This document shows positions 52,426 to 59,267 of a stretch of DNA of 64,000 nucleotides, piece after piece. The DNA is from Sphingobacterium siyangense (GTDB lineage: Bacteria; Bacteroidota; Bacteroidia; Sphingobacteriales; Sphingobacteriaceae), in contig NZ_VLKR01000010.1 of assembly GCF_007830445.1 (NCBI RefSeq), positions 1 to 64,000 of the forward strand. Reading direction: 5' to 3'. Numbering within the stretch: the stretch's first letter is position 1; every line of letters starts with the position of its first letter. Made by a program: the position numbers and the translations under genes. The notes under the pieces are model-generated. The model saw nothing but the letters and a program-made list of their open reading frames with translations. It had not been told where the DNA came from and made no database searches.

Positions 52426-53307
52426 ATGTACAGGAAAATTTTGGTTATGGTCTCGTTGCTTATTGTCGCAACGGCTGGGTTTGCGCAGCGATACAGACCT
52501 TTTGGAGGGGCATTAAACATCTATTCTACAGATGTCCCATTTTTTCTTTATATCAACAACGTTTTGTATAATAATAGGGCTTCCACGGATATTAGGGTAT
52601 CCAATTTGACGAGTCGTCGTTATGATTTGCGTATTGTATTTGCTGACAGACAGCAACGCACATTGAATGGCAGTGGTGTGCAACTTGTCAATAGAAATGG
52701 ACAGTATATGAATGTGGTATTTTCTGTCAGTAGCAGAGGCGGAAATAGGGGGATTATCCTGGAATCCATGAATCCTGTAGATCGGTATAACAACGGTAAT
52801 TATCGTGAGGATTTACCGTATAATAACCGGGATGGATATAGTAATGAACAAGGTAATGAGCGATACAGACAATCGGAAGATCGTGATGATTTGCCAAACA
52901 ATAATCGTGGGGGATATAATAATGATCAATATAGGCAGTCAGAAGACGCTAAGGTTTATCGTAACGGTGTAGCGAATCAAGGAGGATATGCTGAAAATGA
53001 AGATAATGATCTGTCTGATGCCGGAGTAATGAATAAGACGAATTCCAATCGATTGAACGATCTATTAAATCAGAAGGAAAACGATCAGGATAGACTTGCT
53101 GTAGCTGCTCAGGAATTAAAAAGTATGCATCTAAGTGTTAGTGAAATTGTTGATTTAATGGAACTTTTTATACGAGATGATAATAAACTGGCCTTTGCCA
53201 AATATGCTTATCCAACCTGTGTGGATAAACAGAATTATGAGAAAGTAGGGGACGCCTTATCGTTCAGTTCAACAAGGGAAAAGCTAGTGGATTTTTTGAA
53301 AAAATAA
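52426..53307 (+). CDS. Exported DUF4476-domain protein
   Basis: A 293-residue protein with a signal peptide (ILVMVSLLIVATAGFAQ). The N-terminal half is a beta-rich domain (YSTDVPFFLYINNVLYNN, YDLRIVFADRQQRTL) as found in DUF4476 proteins. A low-complexity Asn/Asp/Gln/Tyr-rich linker with two imperfect copies of a LPxNNRxGYxN unit follows. The C-terminal 85 residues are the DUF4476 domain (LKSMHLSVSEIVDLMELFIRDDNKLAFAKYAYPTCVD). Function is unknown; members are common in Bacteroidota. The ATG at 52426 is preferred to a TTG at 52414. Confidence 0.85.
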   Translation: MYRKILVMVSLLIVATAGFAQRYRPFGGALNIYSTDVPFFLYINNVLYNNRASTDIRVSNLTSRRYDLRIVFADRQQRTLNGSGVQLVNRNGQYMNVVFSVSSRGGNRGIILESMNPVDRYNNGNYREDLPYNNRDGYSNEQGNERYRQSEDRDDLPNNNRGGYNNDQYRQSEDAKVYRNGVANQGGYAENEDNDLSDAGVMNKTNSNRLNDLLNQKENDQDRLAVAAQELKSMHLSVSEIVDLMELFIRDDNKLAFAKYAYPTCVDKQNYEKVGDALSFSSTREKLVDFLKK

Positions 53308-53330
53308 AAGGAGCATTTTGCTCCTTTTTT
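53306..53330. terminator. Bidirectional terminator between convergent genes
   Basis: Perfect 10-bp inverted repeat with a 3-base loop and a T6 tail. It overlaps the DUF4476 stop codon and abuts the aldehyde dehydrogenase stop codon. Confidence 0.72.
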
Positions 53331-54762
53331 ATTCACCGCCAAAGCAGATATATTTTAATTCCATATATTCATCCAAACCGTATTTAGATCCTTCACGACC
53401 TACACCAGATTGTTTTACTCCACCAAAAGGAGCTGCTGCATTTGAAATAAGGCCTGTATTGATACCTACCATGCCAGCTTCTAGCTGTTCAGCAACACGA
53501 AAACAGCGATTTATATTTGTACTATAAAAATAGGAGGCTAGCCCAAATTCAGTCGTATTGGCCATTGCTATTCCTTCTTCTTCTGTCTTGAAACTGAAAA
53601 GGGCGCAAATTGGACCAAAAGTCTCCTCGCGGAATATAAGCGCTTCTTTCGGGACGTTGGTCAGCACAGTTGGCTGGAAAAATAGATCTTTGATGACCTT
53701 TCCTCCAGTAGCCAATTCGGCACCATGATTTAATGCGTCTTGTACATGATGCTGTACTTTTTCTAGCCCTTTTGCATTGATTAAAGGACCTACCTGGACG
53801 CCTTTGTCAAGTCCATTACCAACTTTCAATTTGCTGACAGCATGGCTAAGTTTCAATGAAAACTCATCATAGACATCTTCTTGTATTAGAAATCTATTGA
53901 TGGAAACGCAAGTTTGCCCTGAGTTTCTAAATTTTCCGGCAAGCGCTCCTTCGACAGCAGCATCAATATCCGCATCGTTAAAAACCAAAAAGGGAGCATT
54001 ACCACCGAGCTCCATAGATACTTTTTTAATGTTAGAGGCTGATTGTTCTATGAGTGTTTTTCCGACTTCGGTAGAGCCTGTGAAAGATAGTTTTCTTATC
54101 AGGTCGTTTGTAGCTAGTTCTTTGCCGATACCAACACTATCTTTTCCTGTAATTACGTTAAAAACACCCTTCGGAATCCCTGCATCTTCAGCCAGTTTAG
54201 CCAATGCTATAGCAGAAAATGGGGTTTGGGAGGCCGGTTTTAGCACAACGGTACAACCAGCCACCAAAGCTGGAGCAACCTTTCGGGTGATCATCGCTAA
54301 AGGAAAATTCCAGGGTGTAATTGCGGCTACGACACCTACACCTTGCCTAATCGTTATCATTCTACTTCCTTTTTTATGGGTAGGTATGGTTTCACCATAG
54401 GCTCTTTTTCCTTCTTCTGAAAACCATTCTACGAAAGAACTACCGTAGTCAACCTCTACCCTCGATTCGCTTAGCGGTTTGCCGCTTTCTAGGGTCATGA
54501 TTTCCGCAAGATCGTCTTTATAGTGTTGAATAAGATCGTACCATTTGCGGACAATGTTGCAACGTTCCAGTACCGTTGTGTTTTTCCAGCTTTTCCATGC
54601 CTTGTCAGCATCAATTATGGCTTTAGTACAGTCAACTACTTTTAAATCTGGCAACGAAGCAATAACTTTTCCTGTTGCAGGATTTACCACATCAAATGTG
54701 TGTTTTGACTTGATAAATTTCCCATTGATATAGGCACTGTCAATTAAAAGTGTATTTTTCAT
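53329..54762 (-). CDS. gabD: Succinate-semialdehyde dehydrogenase-like aldehyde dehydrogenase
   Basis: A 477-residue NAD(P)-dependent aldehyde dehydrogenase. The Rossmann loop is FTGSTEVGKTLIEQ, the general base Glu is in SMELGGNAPFLVF, and the nucleophile Cys is in NSGQTCVSINRFL. Its closest pattern is the GabD type (YGETIPTHKKGSRMITIRQGVGVVAAITPWNFP). It would oxidise succinate semialdehyde to succinate. A GTG at 54783 extends the frame, but the ATG at 54762 gives the usual start (MKNTLLIDSAYINGKF). No gabT is nearby. Confidence 0.87.
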   Translation of the reverse strand: MKNTLLIDSAYINGKFIKSKHTFDVVNPATGKVIASLPDLKVVDCTKAIIDADKAWKSWKNTTVLERCNIVRKWYDLIQHYKDDLAEIMTLESGKPLSESRVEVDYGSSFVEWFSEEGKRAYGETIPTHKKGSRMITIRQGVGVVAAITPWNFPLAMITRKVAPALVAGCTVVLKPASQTPFSAIALAKLAEDAGIPKGVFNVITGKDSVGIGKELATNDLIRKLSFTGSTEVGKTLIEQSASNIKKVSMELGGNAPFLVFNDADIDAAVEGALAGKFRNSGQTCVSINRFLIQEDVYDEFSLKLSHAVSKLKVGNGLDKGVQVGPLINAKGLEKVQHHVQDALNHGAELATGGKVIKDLFFQPTVLTNVPKEALIFREETFGPICALFSFKTEEEGIAMANTTEFGLASYFYSTNINRCFRVAEQLEAGMVGINTGLISNAAAPFGGVKQSGVGREGSKYGLDEYMELKYICFGGE

Positions 54763-54839
54763 CGATGTAAATTTAATTGTCACAAGTATAATTAGAAGAT
54801 TTCTGAACTAAACTTCACTTCAATAAGATTACTGTTTGT

Positions 54840-55235
54840 TCAAATGAATCTTTCTCGCTCAGATTTTGAAGGTATCGTACAAAATTCATTTTTTCCAAAC
54901 CATCGATAGCGGTTTTTAGCAAAATAATCATAAAGCGCATCTCTCCACGAAAGTGGTAAAATCTTTAGTAAATAACATGTAATGTAAGGGAAGCCCAATT
55001 GCTTACAAATCTTTAAAATAGCTTCACTTTTGAGATAGGTACCAGCTGGAGATAGGAAAACGATGGAATCAGTATTTTTGGGAATATTTGTTAGCGCCGT
55101 CCGGGCAAATTCAGACTGCAAGGAACTAAATAAGAATTTCTTTCTGCGATCGATCCTTAATAATAGTTGAACAAAGTGATTACAGATCAAGCAATCACCA
55201 TCGAAAAAGATGATATATCTCCCTTGTTGTTCCAT
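54840..55235 (-). CDS. DCC-family (DUF393) thiol-disulfide oxidoreductase-like protein
   Basis: A 131-residue thioredoxin-like protein. The family motif is at the N-terminus, IIFFDGDCLICNHFVQLLLRID, with Cys15 and Cys18 as a CxxC pair. Later IVFLSPAGTYLKSEAILKICKQLG and LPLSWRDALYDYFAKNRYRWFG complete the DUF393 pattern. No signal peptide is seen. A near-consensus box (TAACTTTA, 55240-55247 on the minus strand) lies 4 bases before the ATG. The redox partner is unknown. Confidence 0.88.
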   Translation of the reverse strand: MEQQGRYIIFFDGDCLICNHFVQLLLRIDRRKKFLFSSLQSEFARTALTNIPKNTDSIVFLSPAGTYLKSEAILKICKQLGFPYITCYLLKILPLSWRDALYDYFAKNRYRWFGKNEFCTIPSKSERERFI

Positions 55236-55329
55236 ATTATAAAGTTACTTCTATTTATTGAAAGTACTGCCATAACAAGATCATAAATGGAAGCGATTTT
55301 ATCATCATTGGGGTTTAATTCTCTATGTT

Positions 55330-55368
55330 AAAAAAGGCGGTGTTTCCAATAGAAACACCGCCTTTTTT
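55330..55368 (-). terminator. Terminator of ribBA
   Basis: Perfect 17-bp inverted repeat with a 5-base loop. The left arm starts with an A6 tract (U6 on the minus transcript), just after the ribBA stop. Confidence 0.78.
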
Positions 55369-55377
55369 ACTTCCTTT

Positions 55378-56592
55378 TTATAGATTTTTCATGATTGTAT
55401 GTCCCATACGATCTCTTTTAGTTTTTAAGTACTCTTCATTAAAGGGATTTGCCGTTATTTCAATAGGTACATTTTCTATGATTTCAAGACCATAACCTAC
55501 TAGGCCAGCACGTTTTGTCGGATTATTTGACATAAGACGCATTTTTGTGACACCAAGGTTTCTAAGAATCTGGGCTCCTACACCGTAGTCTCTTAAATCT
55601 GCCTTGAACCCTAACTGTACATTGGCGTCTACCGTATCCAAACCATTTTCTTGTAATTTGTAAGCATGTAGCTTATTGATCAGTCCAATACCGCGACCTT
55701 CTTGATTCATATAGACAATAACACCTTTACCCTCTTGCTGGATCATTTCCATTGCTTTGTGCAATTGAGGGCCACAGTCACAACGGCAAGAACCAAAAAT
55801 ATCACCCGTAACACAAGAGCTGTGCACCCGTACTAAAATAGGTTCATCTTCATTCCACTCGCCTTTGTAAAGCGCTAAATGTTGTTCGCCAGTGTCTTTT
55901 TGTGTAAAGGCTTTCATTTTAAAATCACCATATTGCGTTGGCATATTAACAGTGACTTCTTCATTGATTAAAGAGTCGTGCTTAAGACGGTATTCAATTA
56001 GATCTTCAATACTAATGATCTTTAAATCAAATTTTTTAGCAACTTCCATTAGTTCCGGAAGTCTGGCCATTTCACCATCTTCTTTTAAAATCTCAACCAA
56101 TACACCTGCTGGTTCAAATCCTGCTAATCGAGCGAGGTCAACTGTAGCTTCAGTGTGTCCTGTACGACGTAATACACCACCATCTTTCGCTATGAGCGGG
56201 AAAATATGTCCTGGTCTACCTAATTCTTCATAATGGATATTAGGATCGATCATTGCTTTAATTGTTTTCGAACGGTCCGATGCAGAAATACCGGTTGTAC
56301 AACCATATCCCTGTAAGTCAATGGAAACTGTAAAGTTCGTTTCATATACCGCTGTATTCTGTCCCACCATTAAGTCAAGGTGTAATGCATCTGCTCTTTC
56401 TTTAGTAATTGGGGCACATACTAGTCCACGACCGTGAGTCGCCATAAAGTTGATGATTTCGGGAGTTGCATTGCGGGCAGCAGTGACAAAGTCTCCTTCA
56501 TTTTCGCGATCTTCGTCATCCACGACGATTACTACTTTTCCTGCCTGTATATCAGCGATCGCTTCTTCGATCGTGTTTAATTTGAAATCCAT
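55378..56592 (-). CDS. ribBA: Bifunctional DHBP synthase / GTP cyclohydrolase II
   Basis: A 404-residue fusion for riboflavin synthesis. The N-terminal RibB domain (about 1-200) has [14 protein letters not shown] and [16 protein letters not shown], and makes dihydroxybutanone phosphate from ribulose 5-phosphate. The C-terminal RibA domain (about 205-404) has [18 protein letters not shown], whose three cysteines bind zinc, and [14 protein letters not shown], and opens the GTP ring. Both active sites look complete. The leader is only about 20 bases from the TAACTTTG box at 56616-56623, too short for an FMN riboswitch. Confidence 0.96.
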   Translation of the reverse strand: MDFKLNTIEEAIADIQAGKVVIVVDDEDRENEGDFVTAARNATPEIINFMATHGRGLVCAPITKERADALHLDLMVGQNTAVYETNFTVSIDLQGYGCTTGISASDRSKTIKAMIDPNIHYEELGRPGHIFPLIAKDGGVLRRTGHTEATVDLARLAGFEPAGVLVEILKEDGEMARLPELMEVAKKFDLKIISIEDLIEYRLKHDSLINEEVTVNMPTQYGDFKMKAFTQKDTGEQHLALYKGEWNEDEPILVRVHSSCVTGDIFGSCRCDCGPQLHKAMEMIQQEGKGVIVYMNQEGRGIGLINKLHAYKLQENGLDTVDANVQLGFKADLRDYGVGAQILRNLGVTKMRLMSNNPTKRAGLVGYGLEIIENVPIEITANPFNEEYLKTKRDRMGHTIMKNL

Positions 56593-56615
56593 TTATTGAT
56601 ATATTGTAATTGGTA

Positions 56616-56623
56616 CAAAGTTA
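56616..56623 (-). promoter_or_regulatory. -7 box TAACTTTG for ribBA
   Basis: Perfect TAnnTTTG match on the minus strand, 23 bases upstream of the ATG. Confidence 0.45.
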
Positions 56624-56663
56624 GTGTAGAATCTAAATTTATTTATAATAGCGTTGTCACAAT

Positions 56664-58148
56664 CTAATGTGATTCTTTTAATTTATTCTTTTTTGCAAGC
56701 TTTTCCTTAATCCACTTCCAAGCGGCTTCTACTTTTAATTTATATTGATCAATATCAAATAAGGCAGAATCAGTTGTCGACTTGTACGTTAGAAAAGCGG
56801 CTAATGGTGTTAAGACAATAATGGCCATCCACATGCCTACGGCTGATGATATGGCACCATCTTTCGCTGTTTTTTCTGCTACTGTGGAGATAATGTGATA
56901 GATCAGAAAGAAAATGATGGCCATCACGACCGGAAGACCAAGTCCACCTTTTCTGATAATGGCTCCTAGTGGAGCTCCGATTGCAAATAGTAAAAGACAG
57001 GAGACAGCTAGGGTAAACTTGCGATGCCATTCAATCCGATAGCGTATATCTTTCGATTTGTAATCTTTAAACTCAAGTGTACGTCCATTCAGATCTTCCT
57101 TTAAATAATTCAATTGGTTTAATGCATTCATGGTGATCTGTGCCCGTTGTTCTTGGGGAACCAGATCGGTAAGCAAATTTTTAAAAGGTTTGATCTTAGT
57201 TTCTTTGACCTTTGGCTGTCCAGGTTGATTCGCACTAAAATATTTCGAATAGATATTATATCGGGTGTCTAATGTACGGACGATCGCTTTTCCCATACTG
57301 TCTATCTTAATATGGTTGGAATCGATGTACATGTCTAACTGTTTCAGGTTTAACATGGCGTGGTGGCTCTTGAAGAGATTTTCATCCGTTTTACCTTGTT
57401 GAAAACTTCCCATATCAAACTTTTGCTCTGTTTCCTTGAACTTAAATCGCGTAAATTGCTGACGTGGATCGTAGGTTTTGGAGTTTTTAGTCCGTGCTTC
57501 CTCATAGCGGATACCATCCTTAAGTTTTAGGATCATATAATTGTTGTCAGGAGAGTTATAGATATACCCTTCTTTCGCCATAAGTACATTATTGGCTGTG
57601 TTACCGCCACGATGATCATAAATCATCAAGTCATAGAGAATTGTTCCCGCTTTATTTTTTCCTTTAGCGCGGATCGAGTAACCTGGGATGGTGTTGTTAA
57701 AGATTCCGGGTTTGATGAGGAAATCTGCCTTTTTATTACGTACATCAGTAAGTAGCGTACCCATTTTTAGATTCACTACGGGGAGAATATAGTCGGAGAA
57801 CAGAAAAGAACTTGTTGCGAAAATTGCAACGAGTATAAATAGTGGGGTCATCGCTTTACGTAAAGATACGCCCGCAGCTTTGATCGCAACTAATTCATAG
57901 CTTTCACCCAGATTTCCGAAAGTCATAATGGAGGAAAGGAGCATGGATAAAGGCATTGCCATTTGGATTTGAACAACGCATTGATATCCAATTAGCTCCA
58001 TGATCGTATACCATTCAAATCCTTTTCCAATCAAATCATCAATGTACTTGAATAGGAAAAGCATCAATAAGACAAACATCACAATAAAGAATGTGACAAT
58101 AAATGGTTTTATGAAAGCTTGAAGAATAAGTAAATGAACCTTTTTCAT
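56664..58148 (-). CDS. LptF/LptG-family permease
   Basis: A protein of about 494 residues with three N-terminal helices (FIKPFIVTFFIVMFVLLMLFLF; MELIGYQCVVQIQMAMPLSMLLSSIMTFGNLGESYELVAIKAAGVS; MTPLFILVAIFATSSFLF). A large periplasmic domain and three C-terminal helices (LLLFAIGAPLGAIIRKGGLGLPVVMAII) follow. This is the LptF/LptG layout; these permeases extract LPS from the inner membrane and pass it to the Lpt bridge. F and G cannot be told apart here and the partner is not in the window. The frame opens at 58238, but the ATG at 58148 gives the family start. Confidence 0.87.
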   Translation of the reverse strand: MKKVHLLILQAFIKPFIVTFFIVMFVLLMLFLFKYIDDLIGKGFEWYTIMELIGYQCVVQIQMAMPLSMLLSSIMTFGNLGESYELVAIKAAGVSLRKAMTPLFILVAIFATSSFLFSDYILPVVNLKMGTLLTDVRNKKADFLIKPGIFNNTIPGYSIRAKGKNKAGTILYDLMIYDHRGGNTANNVLMAKEGYIYNSPDNNYMILKLKDGIRYEEARTKNSKTYDPRQQFTRFKFKETEQKFDMGSFQQGKTDENLFKSHHAMLNLKQLDMYIDSNHIKIDSMGKAIVRTLDTRYNIYSKYFSANQPGQPKVKETKIKPFKNLLTDLVPQEQRAQITMNALNQLNYLKEDLNGRTLEFKDYKSKDIRYRIEWHRKFTLAVSCLLLFAIGAPLGAIIRKGGLGLPVVMAIIFFLIYHIISTVAEKTAKDGAISSAVGMWMAIIVLTPLAAFLTYKSTTDSALFDIDQYKLKVEAAWKWIKEKLAKKNKLKESH

Positions 58149-58194
58149 CCGTGACGCAAAGCAAATTGATGCCTTTACATTAAGGCATCTTCCA

Positions 58195-58221
58195 ACTAAG
58201 GAGCTCCAGCTGGAGCTCTTA
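58195..58221. repeat. Palindrome in the leader of the LptF/G gene
   Basis: A perfect 18-bp palindrome (GAGCTCCAGCTGGAGCTC, 58201-58218) flanked by near-complementary CTAAG/CTTAG arms. It lies between the -7 box at 58236-58243 and the ATG at 58148, so it is transcribed in the leader. It could be an operator or an mRNA hairpin. Confidence 0.55.
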
Positions 58222-58235
58222 GTGGAAATATATTG

Positions 58236-58243
58236 CAAAGATA
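58236..58243 (-). promoter_or_regulatory. -7 box TATCTTTG for the LptF/G gene
   Basis: Perfect TAnnTTTG match on the minus strand. It predicts a leader of about 80 bases that contains the palindrome 58195-58221. Confidence 0.4.
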
Positions 58244-58250
58244 GGCTTTT

Positions 58251-58628
58251 TTATGCACCTATAACACTTTGAAGATAGACTATTGAATTTTTCCAAATTA
58301 ACTTTCTATTTTCAAGGTCTTCTTCTTTAGCGTAATCTGTTATTTTAAGAGCAACATCATTTGTTAGCTCGTCTTGATCGATCTCCAGATCGAAATAATA
58401 GGGATCATCATCGAGCCATTTAAAGCGTACAGATTTATTTTCTCTCGATGCTACAATTTTTGCTCGGTGAGGTTCATCATCCCAAATGAAAGTATAAACG
58501 GTGTCTTTATAGTTTACATCATCTGCAAACCATTGTGCCAATTCGTTTGGTTCTTGCAAATACGGAAATAAAATTCTAGGTGAAGAGTTGATGATATATT
58601 CTAGTTGGAATTTTATTTTATCTGCCAT
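58251..58628 (-). CDS. START-like (SRPBCC/AHSA1-type) domain protein
   Basis: A 125-residue single-domain protein. The N-terminus (IKFQLEYIINSSPRILFPYLQEPNELAQWFADDV) and YTFIWDDEPHRAKIV / SVRFKWLDDDPYYFDLEID match a small START-like helix-grip fold family of Bacteroidota. Such domains bind hydrophobic ligands or act as co-chaperones. The function of this group is unknown to me. Its promoter (58663-58691, minus strand) is interleaved with that of the divergent tRNA-Met gene. Confidence 0.8.
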   Translation of the reverse strand: MADKIKFQLEYIINSSPRILFPYLQEPNELAQWFADDVNYKDTVYTFIWDDEPHRAKIVASRENKSVRFKWLDDDPYYFDLEIDQDELTNDVALKITDYAKEEDLENRKLIWKNSIVYLQSVIGA

Positions 58629-58651
58629 AAAAATGTTTTTTTAAATTTTAG

Positions 58652-58681
58652 TTTGTTTAAATCAAAAATAAGCTATATTTG
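58652..58681 (+). promoter_or_regulatory. Promoter of the first tRNA-Met gene
   Basis: -33 TTTG at 58652-58655, 18-base spacer, perfect -7 TATATTTG at 58674-58681. The tRNA starts 12 bases later. Confidence 0.7.
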
Positions 58682-58691
58682 CATTCCCAAA
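58663..58691 (-). promoter_or_regulatory. Promoter of the START-like gene, interleaved with the tRNA promoter
   Basis: On the minus strand: -33 TTTG at 58688-58691, 17-base spacer, perfect -7 TATTTTTG at 58663-58670. This core overlaps the divergent tRNA promoter almost completely. Confidence 0.55.
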
Positions 58692-58693
58692 AT

Positions 58694-58767
58694 GGCGGGG
58701 TAGCTCAGATGGTTAGAGCGTTGGATTCATAACCCAAAGGTCGGCAGTTCGATTCTGCTCCCCGCTA
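58694..58767 (+). tRNA. tRNA-Met (CAT), copy 1
   Basis: A 74-base cloverleaf. The acceptor stem GGCGGGG/CCCCGCT has a G:U first pair, the D arm is GCTC/GAGC, the anticodon loop is TTCATAA, and the T arm is GGCAG-TTCGATT-CTGCT, with discriminator A. The 1-72 pair excludes initiator tRNA. Elongator Met is preferred; tRNA-Ile with a CAT anticodon (lysidine-modified) is an alternative. The anticodon stem has an A31-C39 mismatch. CCA is not encoded (CAA follows). It is identical to the copy at 59061-59134. Confidence 0.93.
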
Positions 58768-59019
58768 CAAATCTCTTCCAAAATTGCTTTTTACTGCATC
58801 AACTTATTATTTGTAATAATACATATTTATTTTGTTATTGCAAGTTTTTTTGTAAAAAGTTGCCCCTGTTTTTTGATAAACATGTTGTTTTTAGGACTAT
58901 CAATTTTTTCAACTACTGTTTCTATTTTTTAATGATAAATTTATTGAGTTAAAAATGAGTTTGTTGCGTTTAATGCGAGTTTTAAATAGGTCAGAATTGG
59001 TAAAAAAATAAAAAAATCT

Positions 59020-59049
59020 TTTGAATTGACATACGAAGTGGTATATTTG
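59020..59049 (+). promoter_or_regulatory. Promoter of the second tRNA-Met gene
   Basis: -33 TTTG at 59020-59023, 18-base spacer, perfect -7 TATATTTG at 59042-59049, with the same geometry as the first copy. The 290 bases between the two tRNA genes otherwise hold only AT-rich sequence with no feature I can support. Confidence 0.7.
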
Positions 59050-59060
59050 CATACCGAAAC

Positions 59061-59134
59061 GGCGGGGTAGCTCAGATGGTTAGAGCGTTGGATTCATAAC
59101 CCAAAGGTCGGCAGTTCGATTCTGCTCCCCGCTA
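59061..59134 (+). tRNA. tRNA-Met (CAT), copy 2
   Basis: Identical over all 74 bases to the copy at 58694-58767. Similarity extends upstream into the -7 box (TATATTTGCAT shared), so promoter and gene were duplicated together. Unlike copy 1, the discriminator A is followed by CCA, so the 3' end is encoded or matches by chance. Confidence 0.93.
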
Positions 59135-59138
59135 CCAA

Positions 59139-59173
59139 AAGCATCAGTCTGTTAAGATTGATGCTTTTTTTAT
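59139..59173 (+). terminator. Terminator of the second tRNA-Met gene
   Basis: AGCATCA ... TGATGCT inverted repeat followed by a T7 tract, starting a few bases after the tRNA 3' end. Confidence 0.7.
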
Positions 59174-59232
59174 GATTGTATGTATTTCCTTTTTATCGCA
59201 TTACCTTTTTTTACCGCCGACAAGAGTACATC

Positions 59233-59240
59233 TATCTTTG
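59233..59240 (+). promoter_or_regulatory. -7 box TATCTTTG for the PNGase-like gene
   Basis: Perfect TAnnTTTG match, 27 bases before the ATG. A T-rich tract around 59207-59210 is only a weak -33. Confidence 0.45.
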
Positions 59241-59267
59241 TATTGTTTCATGGATAATATTTAAATA

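Noticed and set aside
56593..56663. FMN riboswitch before ribBA
   Set aside because: The predicted leader is about 20 bases and the whole gap to the neighbouring gene is 71 bases, too short for the RFN element; no conserved helices are seen.
58694..59134. tRNA-Met pair as the attachment site of a mobile island
   Set aside because: No integrase, excisionase or phage gene is seen nearby, and the direct repeat is simply the duplicated tRNA with its promoter.
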